The translations under genes were made by a program, and so were the position numbers. Shown here piece after piece: positions 41,680 to 50,026 of a stretch of 64,000 bases of DNA (the stretch's first letter is position 1; each line of letters begins with the position of its first letter). A model generated the notes under the pieces. That model searched no databases. It was given only the letters and a program-made list of their open reading frames with translations, and was not told the DNA's origin. Origin of the DNA: CAVSJO01 sp963728445 (GTDB taxonomy: Bacteria; Gemmatimonadota; Gemmatimonadetes; Longimicrobiales; RSA9). The stretch spans positions 248,001 to 312,000 of the forward strand of contig CAVSJO010000007.1 of the NCBI GenBank assembly GCA_963728445.1, written 5' to 3'.

Positions 41680-43557
41680 GTGAAACTCCACGACCTCCTC
41701 TTCGACGACCGCCCGCACGTCTTCGACGGCGCCATGGGCACGCTGCTGTACTCGAAAGGCGTCTTCATCAATCGCTGCTTCGACGAGCTGAACCTGAAGG
41801 ACCCGGAGCTGGTGAAGGACGTGCACCGGGCGTACGTGGACGCGGGCGCGGAGCTGGTGGAGACCAACAGCTACGGCGCGAACCGGCCGAAGCTGGAGGC
41901 GTTCGGGCTCGGTGATCGGGTCGTGGAGGTGAACGCGGCGGCGGCGCGGCTGGCGCGGGAGGCGGTGAGCGGGCGGGCCCTCGTCGGCGGCTCCATGGGC
42001 CCGCTGGGCATCCGCATCGAGCCGTTCGGGCCGACGTCGAAGGCGGAGGCGCGCGCCTTCTTCCGCGACCAGGCGACGGGCCTGCTCGAGGGCGGCGTCG
42101 ACTTCCTGATCCTGGAGACGTTCAGCGACCTGGACGAGATCCGGGAGGCGATCGCGGCGGTGCGCGAGGCGGGTGACGCGCCCATCGTCGCCCAGATGAC
42201 GATCCAGCAGGACGGCGTCACGAGCTTCGGCACGACGCCGGAGCAGATCGCGGCGAGACTGGAGGAGGCGGGCGCGGACGTGGTCGGGCTGAACTGCTCC
42301 GTCGGGCCGGCGCTGCTCCTCGCGGCCATCGAGCGGATGTCGGCGGCGACGTCGCGTCCTCTGAGCGCGCAGCCGAACGCCGGCCTGCCGCGGGAGGTCC
42401 AGGGTCGGCAGCTCTACATGGCGTCGCCCGAGTACGTGGCGACGTACGCCGGGCGGATGATCCGCGCGGGCGCCCGCTTCGTCGGCGGCTGCTGCGGCAC
42501 GACACCCGAGCACATCCGGCGCATCGCCGACGCGGTGCGGGCCCTCGCGCCGGCGGTCGCGCGGCCCGGGGTCGTCGTCCACGATGCGGACCGCGCCGAG
42601 GCGCCCGACGTCGAGACGGTGCCGCTGTCGCGGCGCTCGCGCTGGGGCGAGCGCATCGCCGCGGGCGAGATCGTGACGAGCGTGGAAATCGTGCCGCCCC
42701 GGGGCGTCGAGCCCGCCGACATGCTGGACGGAGTGCGCCTGCTGCGGGACGCCGGCGTGCACGGCGTGAACGTGCCGGACGGCCCGCGCGCGCAGATGCG
42801 CATGGGCGTGATCGCCACGTCCGTGCTCATCGAGCAGGTCGGCGGCATCGAGGCCGTCGTTCACTACACGTGTCGGGACCGCAACCTGCTCGGCATGCTG
42901 TCCGACCTCATCGGCGCCCACGCGCTCGGCCTGCGCAACCTGCTGCTCATCACGGGCGACCCGCCGAAGATGGGACCGTACCCGGACGCGACGGCCGTCT
43001 TCGACGTGGACTCCATCGGCCTGACGAACCTGGTCGCGCGGCTGAACCGGGGCGTCGATCCCGGCGGCAACCCCATCGGACGGCCGACGGAGTTCACCAT
43101 CGGCGTCGGCGCGAACCCGGGCGCGGCGGACCGCGACAACGAGCTGAAGCGGTTCTACTGGAAGGTCGAGGCCGGCGCCGAGTACGCCATCACGCAGCCG
43201 GTCTTCGACCCGGACCAGCTCGTGCGCTTCCTCGACGAGCTGCGCCGGCGCGACCTGCGCATCCCGGTCGTCGCCGGCATCTGGCCCCTGGTCTCCGCCC
43301 GCAACGCCGAATTCCTCGCCAACGAGGTGCCCGGCGTTGTCGTCCCCGAGGCGGTCGTCGACCGGATGCGCCGGGCCAGCGCGCGGGGCAAGCAGGCGGG
43401 CGTCGAGGAGGGCATCGCCATCGCCCGGGAGATGTGGGAGCGCGTGAAGGGCGAAGTCCAGGGGGTGCAGGTGAGCGCGCCCTTCGGCCGCGTGCCGCTC
43501 GCGCTGCGCGTGCTCGACGGCGTCGGCGGCATCCGGATGGGGGCGGTCGAGGTCTGA
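41680..43557 (+). CDS. Homocysteine S-methyltransferase / methylene-THF reductase fusion
   Basis: 625 residues from GTG at 41680. The N-terminal homocysteine methyltransferase domain (about 1-300) has VFDGAMGTLLYSKG and the zinc motif FVGGCCGTTPEH near residue 268. The C-terminal MTHFR domain (about 320-625) has TSVEIVPPRGVE, HYTCRDRN, LLITGDPPKMGPYP and AEYAITQPVFDPDQL. This is the YitJ-type arrangement. It reduces methylene-THF to methyl-THF and can methylate homocysteine. Next to a complete MetH, it supplies methyl-THF for methionine synthesis and may offer a second methyltransferase. Its stop codon opens the first hairpin array. Confidence 0.92.
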   Translation: MKLHDLLFDDRPHVFDGAMGTLLYSKGVFINRCFDELNLKDPELVKDVHRAYVDAGAELVETNSYGANRPKLEAFGLGDRVVEVNAAAARLAREAVSGRALVGGSMGPLGIRIEPFGPTSKAEARAFFRDQATGLLEGGVDFLILETFSDLDEIREAIAAVREAGDAPIVAQMTIQQDGVTSFGTTPEQIAARLEEAGADVVGLNCSVGPALLLAAIERMSAATSRPLSAQPNAGLPREVQGRQLYMASPEYVATYAGRMIRAGARFVGGCCGTTPEHIRRIADAVRALAPAVARPGVVVHDADRAEAPDVETVPLSRRSRWGERIAAGEIVTSVEIVPPRGVEPADMLDGVRLLRDAGVHGVNVPDGPRAQMRMGVIATSVLIEQVGGIEAVVHYTCRDRNLLGMLSDLIGAHALGLRNLLLITGDPPKMGPYPDATAVFDVDSIGLTNLVARLNRGVDPGGNPIGRPTEFTIGVGANPGAADRDNELKRFYWKVEAGAEYAITQPVFDPDQLVRFLDELRRRDLRIPVVAGIWPLVSARNAEFLANEVPGVVVPEAVVDRMRRASARGKQAGVEEGIAIAREMWERVKGEVQGVQVSAPFGRVPLALRVLDGVGGIRMGAVEV

Positions 43558-43752
43558 AGTGGGGGCGTCGGCGCCTGCGGCGCCTCCGAGGGGGTCGCGG
43601 CGCTTCGCGCCGCTCCGAGGGGGTCGGGGCCTGCGGCCTCTCCGAGGGGGTCGCGGCGCTTTGCGCCTCTCCGAGGGGGTCGCGGCGCTTTGCGCCGCTC
43701 CGAGGGGGTCGGGGCCTGCGGCCCCTCCGAGGGGTTTACGGCGGGGTTTCGG
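43558..43752 (+). repeat. Hairpin array A1, six units, at the stop of the HMT-MTHFR gene
   Basis: Starting at the TGA (43555-43557), six short hairpins follow: GGCGCC/GGCGCC, GCGGCGC/GCGCCGC, GGGGCC/GGCCTC, GCGGCGC/GCGCCTC, GCGGCGC/GCGCCGC and GGGGCC/GGCCCC. Loops are TGC, TTC or TTT. The linkers are TCCGAGGGGGTCG throughout. The distal end reads GAGGGGTTTACGGCGGGG. Unit spacing is about 29 bases. Unlike the other arrays, the first hairpin is preceded by AGTGGGGGCGTC and the first linker has CGAG. Confidence 0.92.
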
Positions 43753-43831
43753 GGGCGCGAACGTCTTCGGGGCTTCGCGCGCGACGTGGCGCGCGACGTC
43801 ACGATGGCGGCGGCGGGGGCGTTCAACGGGT

Positions 43832-44311
43832 ATGGGAATCGGACAGAGTATTCCGGGCGTGGCGGCGGTGCTGCTGGTGAGCTCGTGCGTTCTCTCGACG
43901 GGTCCGCTGGGGCGGGGGCGGGACCGGCTGGCCGACGCGCGGCGGGTCTGGGTGCAGAGGGGGCCGGCGAGCTACGCCTTTACCTACACGCGGGCCTGCT
44001 TCTGTGGCTGGGCCGGCGCGTACCGGATCGAGGTGGAGGCGGACACCATCACCCGCGTGACCGCGTTGCCCTCGGGCGACGTCCTGGCGGACCGGCCGGC
44101 GGACGTGTTCTACACGGTCGACGGCCTGTTCGGAATGATCGGCGACGTCCTCGACCGACGGCCCGACGCCTTCCACGCCAGCTACGACTCCGCCCTCGGC
44201 CATCCGGTCGAGCTTTCCGTCGACTACATCAAGCAGGCCGTGGACGACGAGTTCGGCTTCACCGTCTCCGACTTCCAGACCCGCAACCCGCATCCGCTCC
44301 TCGCCCAATGA
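43832..44311 (+). CDS. Putative lipoprotein, DUF6174-like
   Basis: 159 residues from ATG at 43832. A short hydrophobic signal ends with a lipobox-like VLLVSSC. The mature part has SYAFTYTRACFCGWAGAYRI, a pattern I associate with DUF6174 (aromatic strand plus CFC pair). GLFGMIGDVLDRRPDAFHAS and YIKQAVDDEFGFTVSDFQ follow. Function is unknown. The gene is isolated between array A1 upstream and array A2 downstream; these two arrays face each other in inverted orientation and share a distal ACGGCGGGG sequence. Confidence 0.78.
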   Translation: MGIGQSIPGVAAVLLVSSCVLSTGPLGRGRDRLADARRVWVQRGPASYAFTYTRACFCGWAGAYRIEVEADTITRVTALPSGDVLADRPADVFYTVDGLFGMIGDVLDRRPDAFHASYDSALGHPVELSVDYIKQAVDDEFGFTVSDFQTRNPHPLLAQ

Positions 44312-44398
44312 GCTGAACGACTCGCCCGTGAGCCCTGTCTCCCCCGGACGAGCCGCCAGCCCCCCTCACGACGGAAATCCTCCCCCGCCGTACCCCAG

Positions 44399-44596
44399 CG
44401 AAGCCGAAGGCGAGCGCCCCCTCGGAAGGGCGCGCCAGCGCCCTGACCCCCTCGAAGCGGCGCGACGCGCCGCGCCCCCTCGAAGGGCGCGCCAGCGCCC
44501 TGACCCCCTCGGAAGGGCGCGCCAGCGCCCTGACCCCCTCGGAAGGGCGCGCCAGCGCCCTGACCCCCTGGGAGCGGCGCGCAGCGCCGCGACCCC
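44399..44596 (-). repeat. Hairpin array A2, six units plus one degenerate, at the stop of the CBM9/DUF5916 gene
   Basis: Read on the minus strand from the TAG at 44599-44597, the array starts TAGGGGGTCGCGGCGC. It continues with GCGGCGC/GCGCCGC, several AGGGCGC/GCGCCCT hairpins and one GCGGCGC/GCGCCGC variant, then a decayed hairpin (GCC-TTC-GGC core). The first linker is CCCAGGGGGTC; later ones are CGAGGGGGTC or CGAGGGGGCG. The far end reads GGGGTACGGCGGGG, like the far end of A1. Confidence 0.92.
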
Positions 44597-47293
44597 CTAT
44601 TTCCCCATCCAGAACGTCACCTTCAGCAGCAGCGTGTTCTCCACCGGCACGTCCGCCCCTCCGAACAGCGCCCCGACGTCCCGGCCGAACCGCAGCGAGC
44701 CGTCCGTTGCCGAGCCCGTCCGGCCCTGGCTCCACACGAGGTAGATCGTGGAGCCGGGCAGGTACTGCCAGCGCAGCACGGCGGTGGAGCGGAACTGCTT
44801 GAAGTTGAAGTCCGGGTTGTCGAACGTGACGGCGTCCGCCTGCCCGTCCACGGAGACGCCGTACTGCTCGTTCGCCGCGTCGTAGCGGATCTCGTCGGCG
44901 CCGAGCGTGTGGAAGCGCGCGTCGAACGTGGCCGCCCGCGGCGCGACGACCTCCCGGAAGCCGGAGAAGTCGCCGGCGCTGATGAACGGCTGCGCGTAGA
45001 GCTGGAACGAAAGGTCCGGCGAGAGCGTGTAGCCGAGTCGCGTCGTCAGCGAGAGGGTCCGCTGGTCGATGCGGCCGAAGTAGTAGTGGCTCGTGCCGGC
45101 CACGTCCTCCTGCGTGACGTACTGCGCCTCGTTGACCCGGTGGCTCCACGACGGGCTCAGGCTCAGGTCGAGGGCCGACGTCGCGCGCCACGTCACGTCC
45201 GGCGAGATGCCCAGGTAGTAGCCGCCGTTGTCCAGGTCCTGCGTGCCGTTCAGGTTCAGCGAGTAGTTGACGTCCTTGCGGTCATCGCTGTAGAAGCCGC
45301 CCCACCAGTTCACGTTCTGCGTCTTCTTCAGCGCCGGGCCGCCCCGGAGCGCGTCCGTCGACAGGCTGGGGCCGTTCCAGCCTACGCCGCCGTAGCCGCC
45401 CCAGAAGTTGTGCAGCCCGAAGCTGCCGTTGACGTTGCCGCCCAGCGTGACGCGGTCGCCGCCGAAGTCGTAGCCGTGCCAGGCGTTGGAGTTCACGTTC
45501 CAGCGCCGGAAGACGCGGCCCGGGTCGTTCTGCTGGTAGCCGACGTAGGCGACGTGGAAGATCGCGTCCGACGTCGTCTGGAAGCCGATGTCGTTCACCT
45601 CGAACTGCGGCGCGATGACGTTCACGTTCGTCATCCAGCGCCAGTGACCGCCGCCCATCTTGCCGACCTCGACCTGGCTCGCCCAGCCGGCCAGCGACGT
45701 GGCCGTCGAGTCGAGGGAGAGGTAGCCGGCGTCCGGCCGCTGGAAGTACTTGCCGGGCGACGTCTGCACCGCCGTGATCGCCGCTCTGCTCCCGCGGACG
45801 AGGCTGCCGAGGGCGAACGCCCGGAGCGTGTAGTCACCGCCGCCCCAGCGGTGGCGCACGTCGAAGCCGCCGGAGTAGGCGGACGTGTTCAGGTCGTCCA
45901 GCCGGTCGGCCCGGATGTCCCGGTTCACCGCCGTGAAGATGCCGCCCACGGCCGACTCGCCGTTCCGGAAGTCCTTGATGACGCGGGCGACGCCGTAGTT
46001 CGTCATCGGCTCCACCGCCACCTCGTCGCGCGTCCCGTTCGCGAGCACGTACGGCGCCGTCTGCCGGGCCGTCATCGCGTCCATCACGCCGACGGACCAG
46101 CCGCCGGACGTCTTCCCGGACACCTTCGCCGCCGCGATGATGGGCGTCGCCTGCGGGACGGTGCCGTACTCGGCGTCGTCGGGCAGCCCCGCGTGGGGCG
46201 AGCGGCCGATGCGACGGGAGTAGAACAGCGACTCGTTGCCGAGGTCGCCGTCGCCCACGCCGATGCCGAAGTTGAAGATGTCCGCGCCCTCGACGAAGAA
46301 CGGGCGCTTCTCCGGGAAGTAGCTCTCGTACGCAGTCAGGTTCACGACCGACGGGTCCGCCTCGACCTGCCCGAAGTCCGGGTTGATCGTGGCCGTGAGC
46401 GTGAGGTCCGACGTGAGCCCGTACTTGACGTCGGCGCCGACGTTGCCGGACAGGTCATTCTGGGAGTAGAACGGATTGGCGGCGTCGCCCGGCTGACGGT
46501 CCAGCTTCGTCACGCCGTACGGCTGGATCTCGAGGCGCCGCGGGGACGGCAGGTCGCGCAGCCCGGTCAGCGTCCCGAACGCCGAGACCATCTTGTTCGT
46601 GTTCGGGTCCAACGGCGCCCAGAAGCCCTCCTCGCCTGTCCGGGCGATGAGCCGGTAGAACTGGACGCCCCAGCTCTTCGCGCCGGCGCCGCTGGCGTCG
46701 TAGCGGAGCTGCGAGAGGGGGATGCGGAGCTCGGCGACCCAGCCGGAGTCCGTCACCGCGGCGGCGCTCTCCCACACCGCGTCCCAGCTGACGTCCTCCT
46801 GCGTGTCGTTGTAGATCACCTCGTCGAGCTGCACGCCCTTCGGGTTCAGCCCGAACACGAAGCCCGTCCGATTGTCGTTGTAGCTGTCGAAGGCGACCAT
46901 GAACCACTCGGAGTGCGGCCGGGCGTCCCGCCGCCCGAGCCGCGCCACGATGGAGTCCGCTGCGCTGTCGTGCATGTAGGCGCCGACGTAGATCGCGTCG
47001 GCGTCGTAGATCACCCGCACCGTCGTGGGCTGCGACTGCGGCTGCCCCGGGTTCGGCTTGTTGTCGACGAACGGGCCGGACACGGTCTGCGCGCTCGTCC
47101 AGGCGGGCTCGTCGAGGCGGCCGTCGACGGCGATGCTCTCCCCCTCGATCCGCTGGGCCGTCAGCTGGTAGGCGCTCGCGTTGTCGCCGTTCACTTTCGG
47201 CGGCTTCTGCCGGACCGAGCGGCCCTGTGCGGCCACAGGGGCGGCGCAGAGCAGAGCGGCCGCGACAACCGCGGCTGCGCGAGTGCTGGACAT
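44597..47293 (-). CDS. Outer-membrane protein with CBM9-like and DUF5916 domains
   Basis: 898 residues from ATG at 47293. A signal peptide (AAAVVAAALLCAAPVAAQ) is followed by a CBM9-like beta-sandwich at about residues 40-230 (IAVDGRLDEPAWTSAQ, SGWVAELRIPLSQLRYD). The DUF5916 region follows with EIQPYGVTKLDR, LTLTATINPDFGQVEADPS and SYFPEKRPFFVEGADIF. The C-terminal part alternates aromatic strands like a beta-barrel and ends with LLLKVTFWMGK, a C-terminal aromatic strand. It is probably an outer-membrane receptor or barrel of unknown ligand. Its stop codon begins array A2. Confidence 0.88.
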   Translation of the reverse strand: MSSTRAAAVVAAALLCAAPVAAQGRSVRQKPPKVNGDNASAYQLTAQRIEGESIAVDGRLDEPAWTSAQTVSGPFVDNKPNPGQPQSQPTTVRVIYDADAIYVGAYMHDSAADSIVARLGRRDARPHSEWFMVAFDSYNDNRTGFVFGLNPKGVQLDEVIYNDTQEDVSWDAVWESAAAVTDSGWVAELRIPLSQLRYDASGAGAKSWGVQFYRLIARTGEEGFWAPLDPNTNKMVSAFGTLTGLRDLPSPRRLEIQPYGVTKLDRQPGDAANPFYSQNDLSGNVGADVKYGLTSDLTLTATINPDFGQVEADPSVVNLTAYESYFPEKRPFFVEGADIFNFGIGVGDGDLGNESLFYSRRIGRSPHAGLPDDAEYGTVPQATPIIAAAKVSGKTSGGWSVGVMDAMTARQTAPYVLANGTRDEVAVEPMTNYGVARVIKDFRNGESAVGGIFTAVNRDIRADRLDDLNTSAYSGGFDVRHRWGGGDYTLRAFALGSLVRGSRAAITAVQTSPGKYFQRPDAGYLSLDSTATSLAGWASQVEVGKMGGGHWRWMTNVNVIAPQFEVNDIGFQTTSDAIFHVAYVGYQQNDPGRVFRRWNVNSNAWHGYDFGGDRVTLGGNVNGSFGLHNFWGGYGGVGWNGPSLSTDALRGGPALKKTQNVNWWGGFYSDDRKDVNYSLNLNGTQDLDNGGYYLGISPDVTWRATSALDLSLSPSWSHRVNEAQYVTQEDVAGTSHYYFGRIDQRTLSLTTRLGYTLSPDLSFQLYAQPFISAGDFSGFREVVAPRAATFDARFHTLGADEIRYDAANEQYGVSVDGQADAVTFDNPDFNFKQFRSTAVLRWQYLPGSTIYLVWSQGRTGSATDGSLRFGRDVGALFGGADVPVENTLLLKVTFWMGK

Positions 47294-47448
47294 GCGGGAA
47301 CTCCTGTTCTATTCCAATGCGTCGATTTCGTCGTGAGGTCCGTACTTTGGACCCGCCGGCGTCCCGAAGGGTTGCGCACCGCCCCCGGTCCACCGGCTCG
47401 CCCCGCACTACGGGCACGCCGGCCCCGCAGTTTCACAGGAGAGGCAGC

Positions 47449-48380
47449 ATGCAAGACGTTCCGTTCTGGAAGGGACACGGCCTCGGCAACGACTACGCCG
47501 TCCTCGACGCCGCCGATCTGGACGCCCCCCTCGCGCCCCCGCTCGTGCGCGCGTTCTGCGACCGCCACCGGGGCGTCGGATCGGACGGGATCCTGCTGGG
47601 CGACGTCGCCCGGAAACCGTTCGGGCTCCGCATCTTCAACCCCGACGGCACCGAGGCCGAGAAGAGCGGCAACGGCCTGCGCATATTCGGCGCGTGGCTG
47701 CACGGCCGCGGCCTCGTGGCCGACGAGGTCTTCGCCGTCCGGCTGCCCACCGACGAGGTCACGATGCAGATCCTGGGGCCCCGCCCCGGCGGCGCCCTCG
47801 ACATCGCCGTCGCCATGGGCCCCGCCACGTTCCCCGGCCCCGACTTCACGCCGCCCGGCGAGCCCGTCGAGCGGGGCGACGCCGCGGATACGAAGGGCGC
47901 GGACGCCGCAGCGCCGCCAGCGCCGCGAACGCCGCCAGCGCCGCCGGCTACCGCCTCGACCTCGGGGACGCCGGCAGCGCCGTCGCCTGGCCCGTCTCCC
48001 TGGGTAACCCCCACTGCGTCGTCTGGCCCGACGCCCTCGAGCGGCAGGACTTCCTGGCCCGGGCGCCGCGCCTGTGCACCCACCCCGCGTTCCGCGCCGG
48101 CACGAACGTGCAGATGGCGGTACCACTGGGCGACGACGCCGTGCGGGCCTGGATCTGGGAGCGCGGCGCCGGCGAGACGTTGGCGTCCGGCTCCAGCGCG
48201 TGCGCCGTGGCCGCCGTCGCCCGGGCGCGGGGCCTCGTGGCCGGAGACACGGTCCGGGTCGTGATGGAGGGCGGGGAAGTGACCGTGCGCTTCGAGGCCG
48301 ACGGCGTGCACCTGAGGGGGGAGGCGGTGGTCGTGTATGGCGGGGCGGTGCGGGGGGACGTTTGGGAGGGGTGGGGATGA
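47449..48380 (+). CDS. dapF: Diaminopimelate epimerase homologue without catalytic cysteines, frame-disrupted
   Basis: From ATG at 47449, with AGGAGAGG four bases before it. DapF landmarks: FWKGHGLGNDYAVLD, HRGVGSDGILLGD, NPDGTEAEKSGNGLR, then in the second half SLGNPHCVVW, WERGAGETLASGSSACAVAA and VRFEADGVHLRGEA. Both positions that carry the acid/base cysteines in DapF are serine here (EKSGNG and ASGSSACA). The frame changes in a GCC-rich stretch near 47895-47940, where an Ala-rich insertion interrupts the domain linker. It is a DapF-fold protein, but epimerase activity is doubtful. Its stop codon begins array A3. Confidence 0.8.
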
Positions 48381-48552
48381 GGGGGGTCGCGGCGCTTTGC
48401 GCCGCTCCCAGGGGGTCGGCGCGCTGTGCGCGCCTCCGAGGGGGTCGGCGCGCTGTGCGCGCCTCCGAGGGGGGCGGGGCCTGCGGCCCCTTCGAGGGGG
48501 TCGCGGCGCTTTGCGCCGCTCCGAGGGGGGCGGCGCCGGCGGCGCCGCCGAG
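48381..48552 (+). repeat. Hairpin array A3, six units, at the stop of the dapF homologue
   Basis: From TGA at 48378-48380 the sequence continues GGGGGGTCGCGGCGC. Six hairpins follow: GCGGCGC/GCGCCGC (TTT loop), two of GGCGCGC/GCGCGCC (TGT loop), GGGGCC/GGCCCC (TGC), GCGGCGC/GCGCCGC (TTT) and GGCGCC/GGCGCC (GGC). The first linker is CCCAGGGGGTC, the rest CGAGGGGG-type. The array fills the whole gap between the dapF stop and the stop of the convergent four-helix-bundle gene at 48554. Confidence 0.93.
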
Positions 48553-48553
48553 G

Positions 48554-48979
48554 CTAGCTTCGCGCGGCCTCCTGCCGGGGCGGGTCGGGGGCTCGGCGAG
48601 GGTGTTCGGCTTTGCGCTCCGTGAAGAGGGTCAGGTGGGTCAGGTCGTGGAACAGGCGGAGCAGAATCGATCGGGGGCCGGGGGTCGAACCGGCGAGCTG
48701 CGGGACGATGGCTTCGGCGAGCTTGAGGGCTGCCGCGGATTCGAGAGACGAACGGACGGCGTACCGGTAGAACCGGGCCTTGTCCCGCGGGCTGTACTCC
48801 CCCGCGCCCTCCGCGATGTTGAGGCCGATCGAGGAGACCGCACGCTGGAGCTGGTCGGCCAGCGATCGGTCGAATCTTCGCAGGCGGTCCACCACCGGAC
48901 GGACCTCGACCTGCAGCCGCACTGCGAGCTGGAAGACCTCCATCCGCTCATGCGGAAAAAGCCCGTCGGGATTTGCCAT
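48554..48979 (-). CDS. Four-helix-bundle protein (23S rRNA IVP-like), second copy
   Basis: 141 residues from ATG at 48979 (MANPDGLFPHERMEVFQLA). The core SIGLNIAEGAGEYSPRDKAR followed by FYRYAVRSSLESAAALKLAE is nearly the same as in the copy at 41.2-41.5 kb, while the rest has diverged. The C-terminal tail is Arg/Pro-rich. There is no ribosome-binding site of note. The gene lies between hairpin arrays A3 and A4, which point toward it in inverted orientation. It belongs to the same family as the protein encoded in 23S intervening sequences. Its role is unknown. Confidence 0.87.
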   Translation of the reverse strand: MANPDGLFPHERMEVFQLAVRLQVEVRPVVDRLRRFDRSLADQLQRAVSSIGLNIAEGAGEYSPRDKARFYRYAVRSSLESAAALKLAEAIVPQLAGSTPGPRSILLRLFHDLTHLTLFTERKAEHPRRAPDPPRQEAARS

Positions 48980-49059
48980 GGCCAAAGATGTCGACGCCGC
49001 TCAACCATCGGAATGGCCGAATCGGTCGCCATCCCTGCACGATCGGCCGCCAATGAGCG

Positions 49060-49234
49060 CCCCCCTCGGAGGCGCGCGGAGCGCGCCGACCCCCTCGAAG
49101 GGACCGCAGGTCCCGCCCCCCTCGAAGGGGCGCGCAGCGCCCTGACCCCCTCGAAAGGGCGCGCAGCGCCCTGACCCCCTCGGAGGCGCGCCCAGCGCGC
49201 CGACCCCCTGGGAGCGGCCGCAGGCCGCGACCCC
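49060..49234 (-). repeat. Hairpin array A4, six units, at the stop of the DUF6090-like gene
   Basis: On the minus strand the TGA at 49237-49235 continues GGGGTCGCGGCC. Six hairpins follow: GCGGCC/GGCCGC (TGC loop), GGCGCGC/GCGCGCC (TGG), two AGGGCGC hairpins with GCGCCCT or GCGCCCC (TGC), GGGACC/GGTCCC (TGC) and GGCGCGC/GCGCGCC (TCC). The first linker is CCCAGGGGGTC, later ones CGAGGGGGTC. It ends about 80 bases upstream of the four-helix-bundle start. Confidence 0.93.
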
Positions 49235-49906
49235 TCACTCCATCCCTTCCAGCCGAAATCCCGCCCGAAGACACGTCTGCTCGAACGTCCGATCCGCTTC
49301 GAGCCGGTAGACGAGGCACCGGGCCCAGGCGGTCATGCGCCGCGTCTCGTGCTCGTAGTCCCGCAGCCGATCCATGTTCGCCTGGAATTCCGGTCGCAGC
49401 CGACCGTCGCCGTCGTAGAAGGAGTCCTTGCCGCGGATCACGCCCGGCAGCACTTCGTTCTCGACGAACGTGACGTAGCGGATGTACTTCCGCCCGACGC
49501 CGTCCAGCTCGGAATAGAAGAACGACAGGTCGAACAGGGTCACGGGATCGAACAGGTCCGTCAGCTGCATCTGCTCGAACATCGACCACACGTCCGGGCC
49601 GGTGTCCGACCCCGGGATGCGGAAGTAGAACGGCGCCGGCCTCTCGCCGCGCTCGTAGGCCGCCTGCCAGCCCGAAAGTCCGCTGTCGATCGCGGCGACG
49701 AACTGGTCCTGCACGACGACGGCGTCGTCGAGATTCGTCACGAGCCCGTCGATGATCTGCTCGCGCCGGGCCGCGTCCACGCGCGCCTCGTTCCAGAGAT
49801 TGGCCTGAAGGCCCAGGAAGACGCCGAGCACGACGATGACGAGCTCGACCACGATGGACGTCCAGTCCTGATCCCGGACGTGGGCGACGGCGCGGCGGAG
49901 GATCAT
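49235..49906 (-). CDS. Single-pass membrane protein, DUF6090-like
   Basis: 223 residues from ATG at 49906 (MILRRAVAHVRDQDW). One membrane helix lies at about residues 17-37 (SIVVELVIVVLGVFLGLQ), followed by ANLWNEARVDAARREQIIDG. The rest is a soluble domain on the far side of the membrane with many aromatics and several Asp/Glu. The N-terminal layout is that of the DUF6090 group; function unknown. Its stop codon begins array A4. Confidence 0.75.
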   Translation of the reverse strand: MILRRAVAHVRDQDWTSIVVELVIVVLGVFLGLQANLWNEARVDAARREQIIDGLVTNLDDAVVVQDQFVAAIDSGLSGWQAAYERGERPAPFYFRIPGSDTGPDVWSMFEQMQLTDLFDPVTLFDLSFFYSELDGVGRKYIRYVTFVENEVLPGVIRGKDSFYDGDGRLRPEFQANMDRLRDYEHETRRMTAWARCLVYRLEADRTFEQTCLRAGFRLEGME

Positions 49907-50026
49907 GGATTCGTGGAAGAGGAGAGGACGCCCCCGCGGCCGGTGTCCCGGTCGAGAGCGATGATGGAGCCCCTGCGTCTGCGGCTTCCACGATGCGCCC
50001 CACACCCAAGTTCGGTCAAGGCAAGA

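Noticed and set aside
43559..44596. Coding reading of the hairpin arrays (repeated peptides like EGVAALC or RPSEGVRAL)
   Set aside because: The arrays lack in-frame stops because of GC content. Peptides differ by frame, no ribosome-binding site precedes them, and conservation is in the palindromes rather than in codons.
48655..48690. tRNA-like T-arm (GGGTCGAACCGGC) near 48670
   Set aside because: No acceptor, D or anticodon arms can be drawn around it, and it lies within the four-helix-bundle coding sequence.
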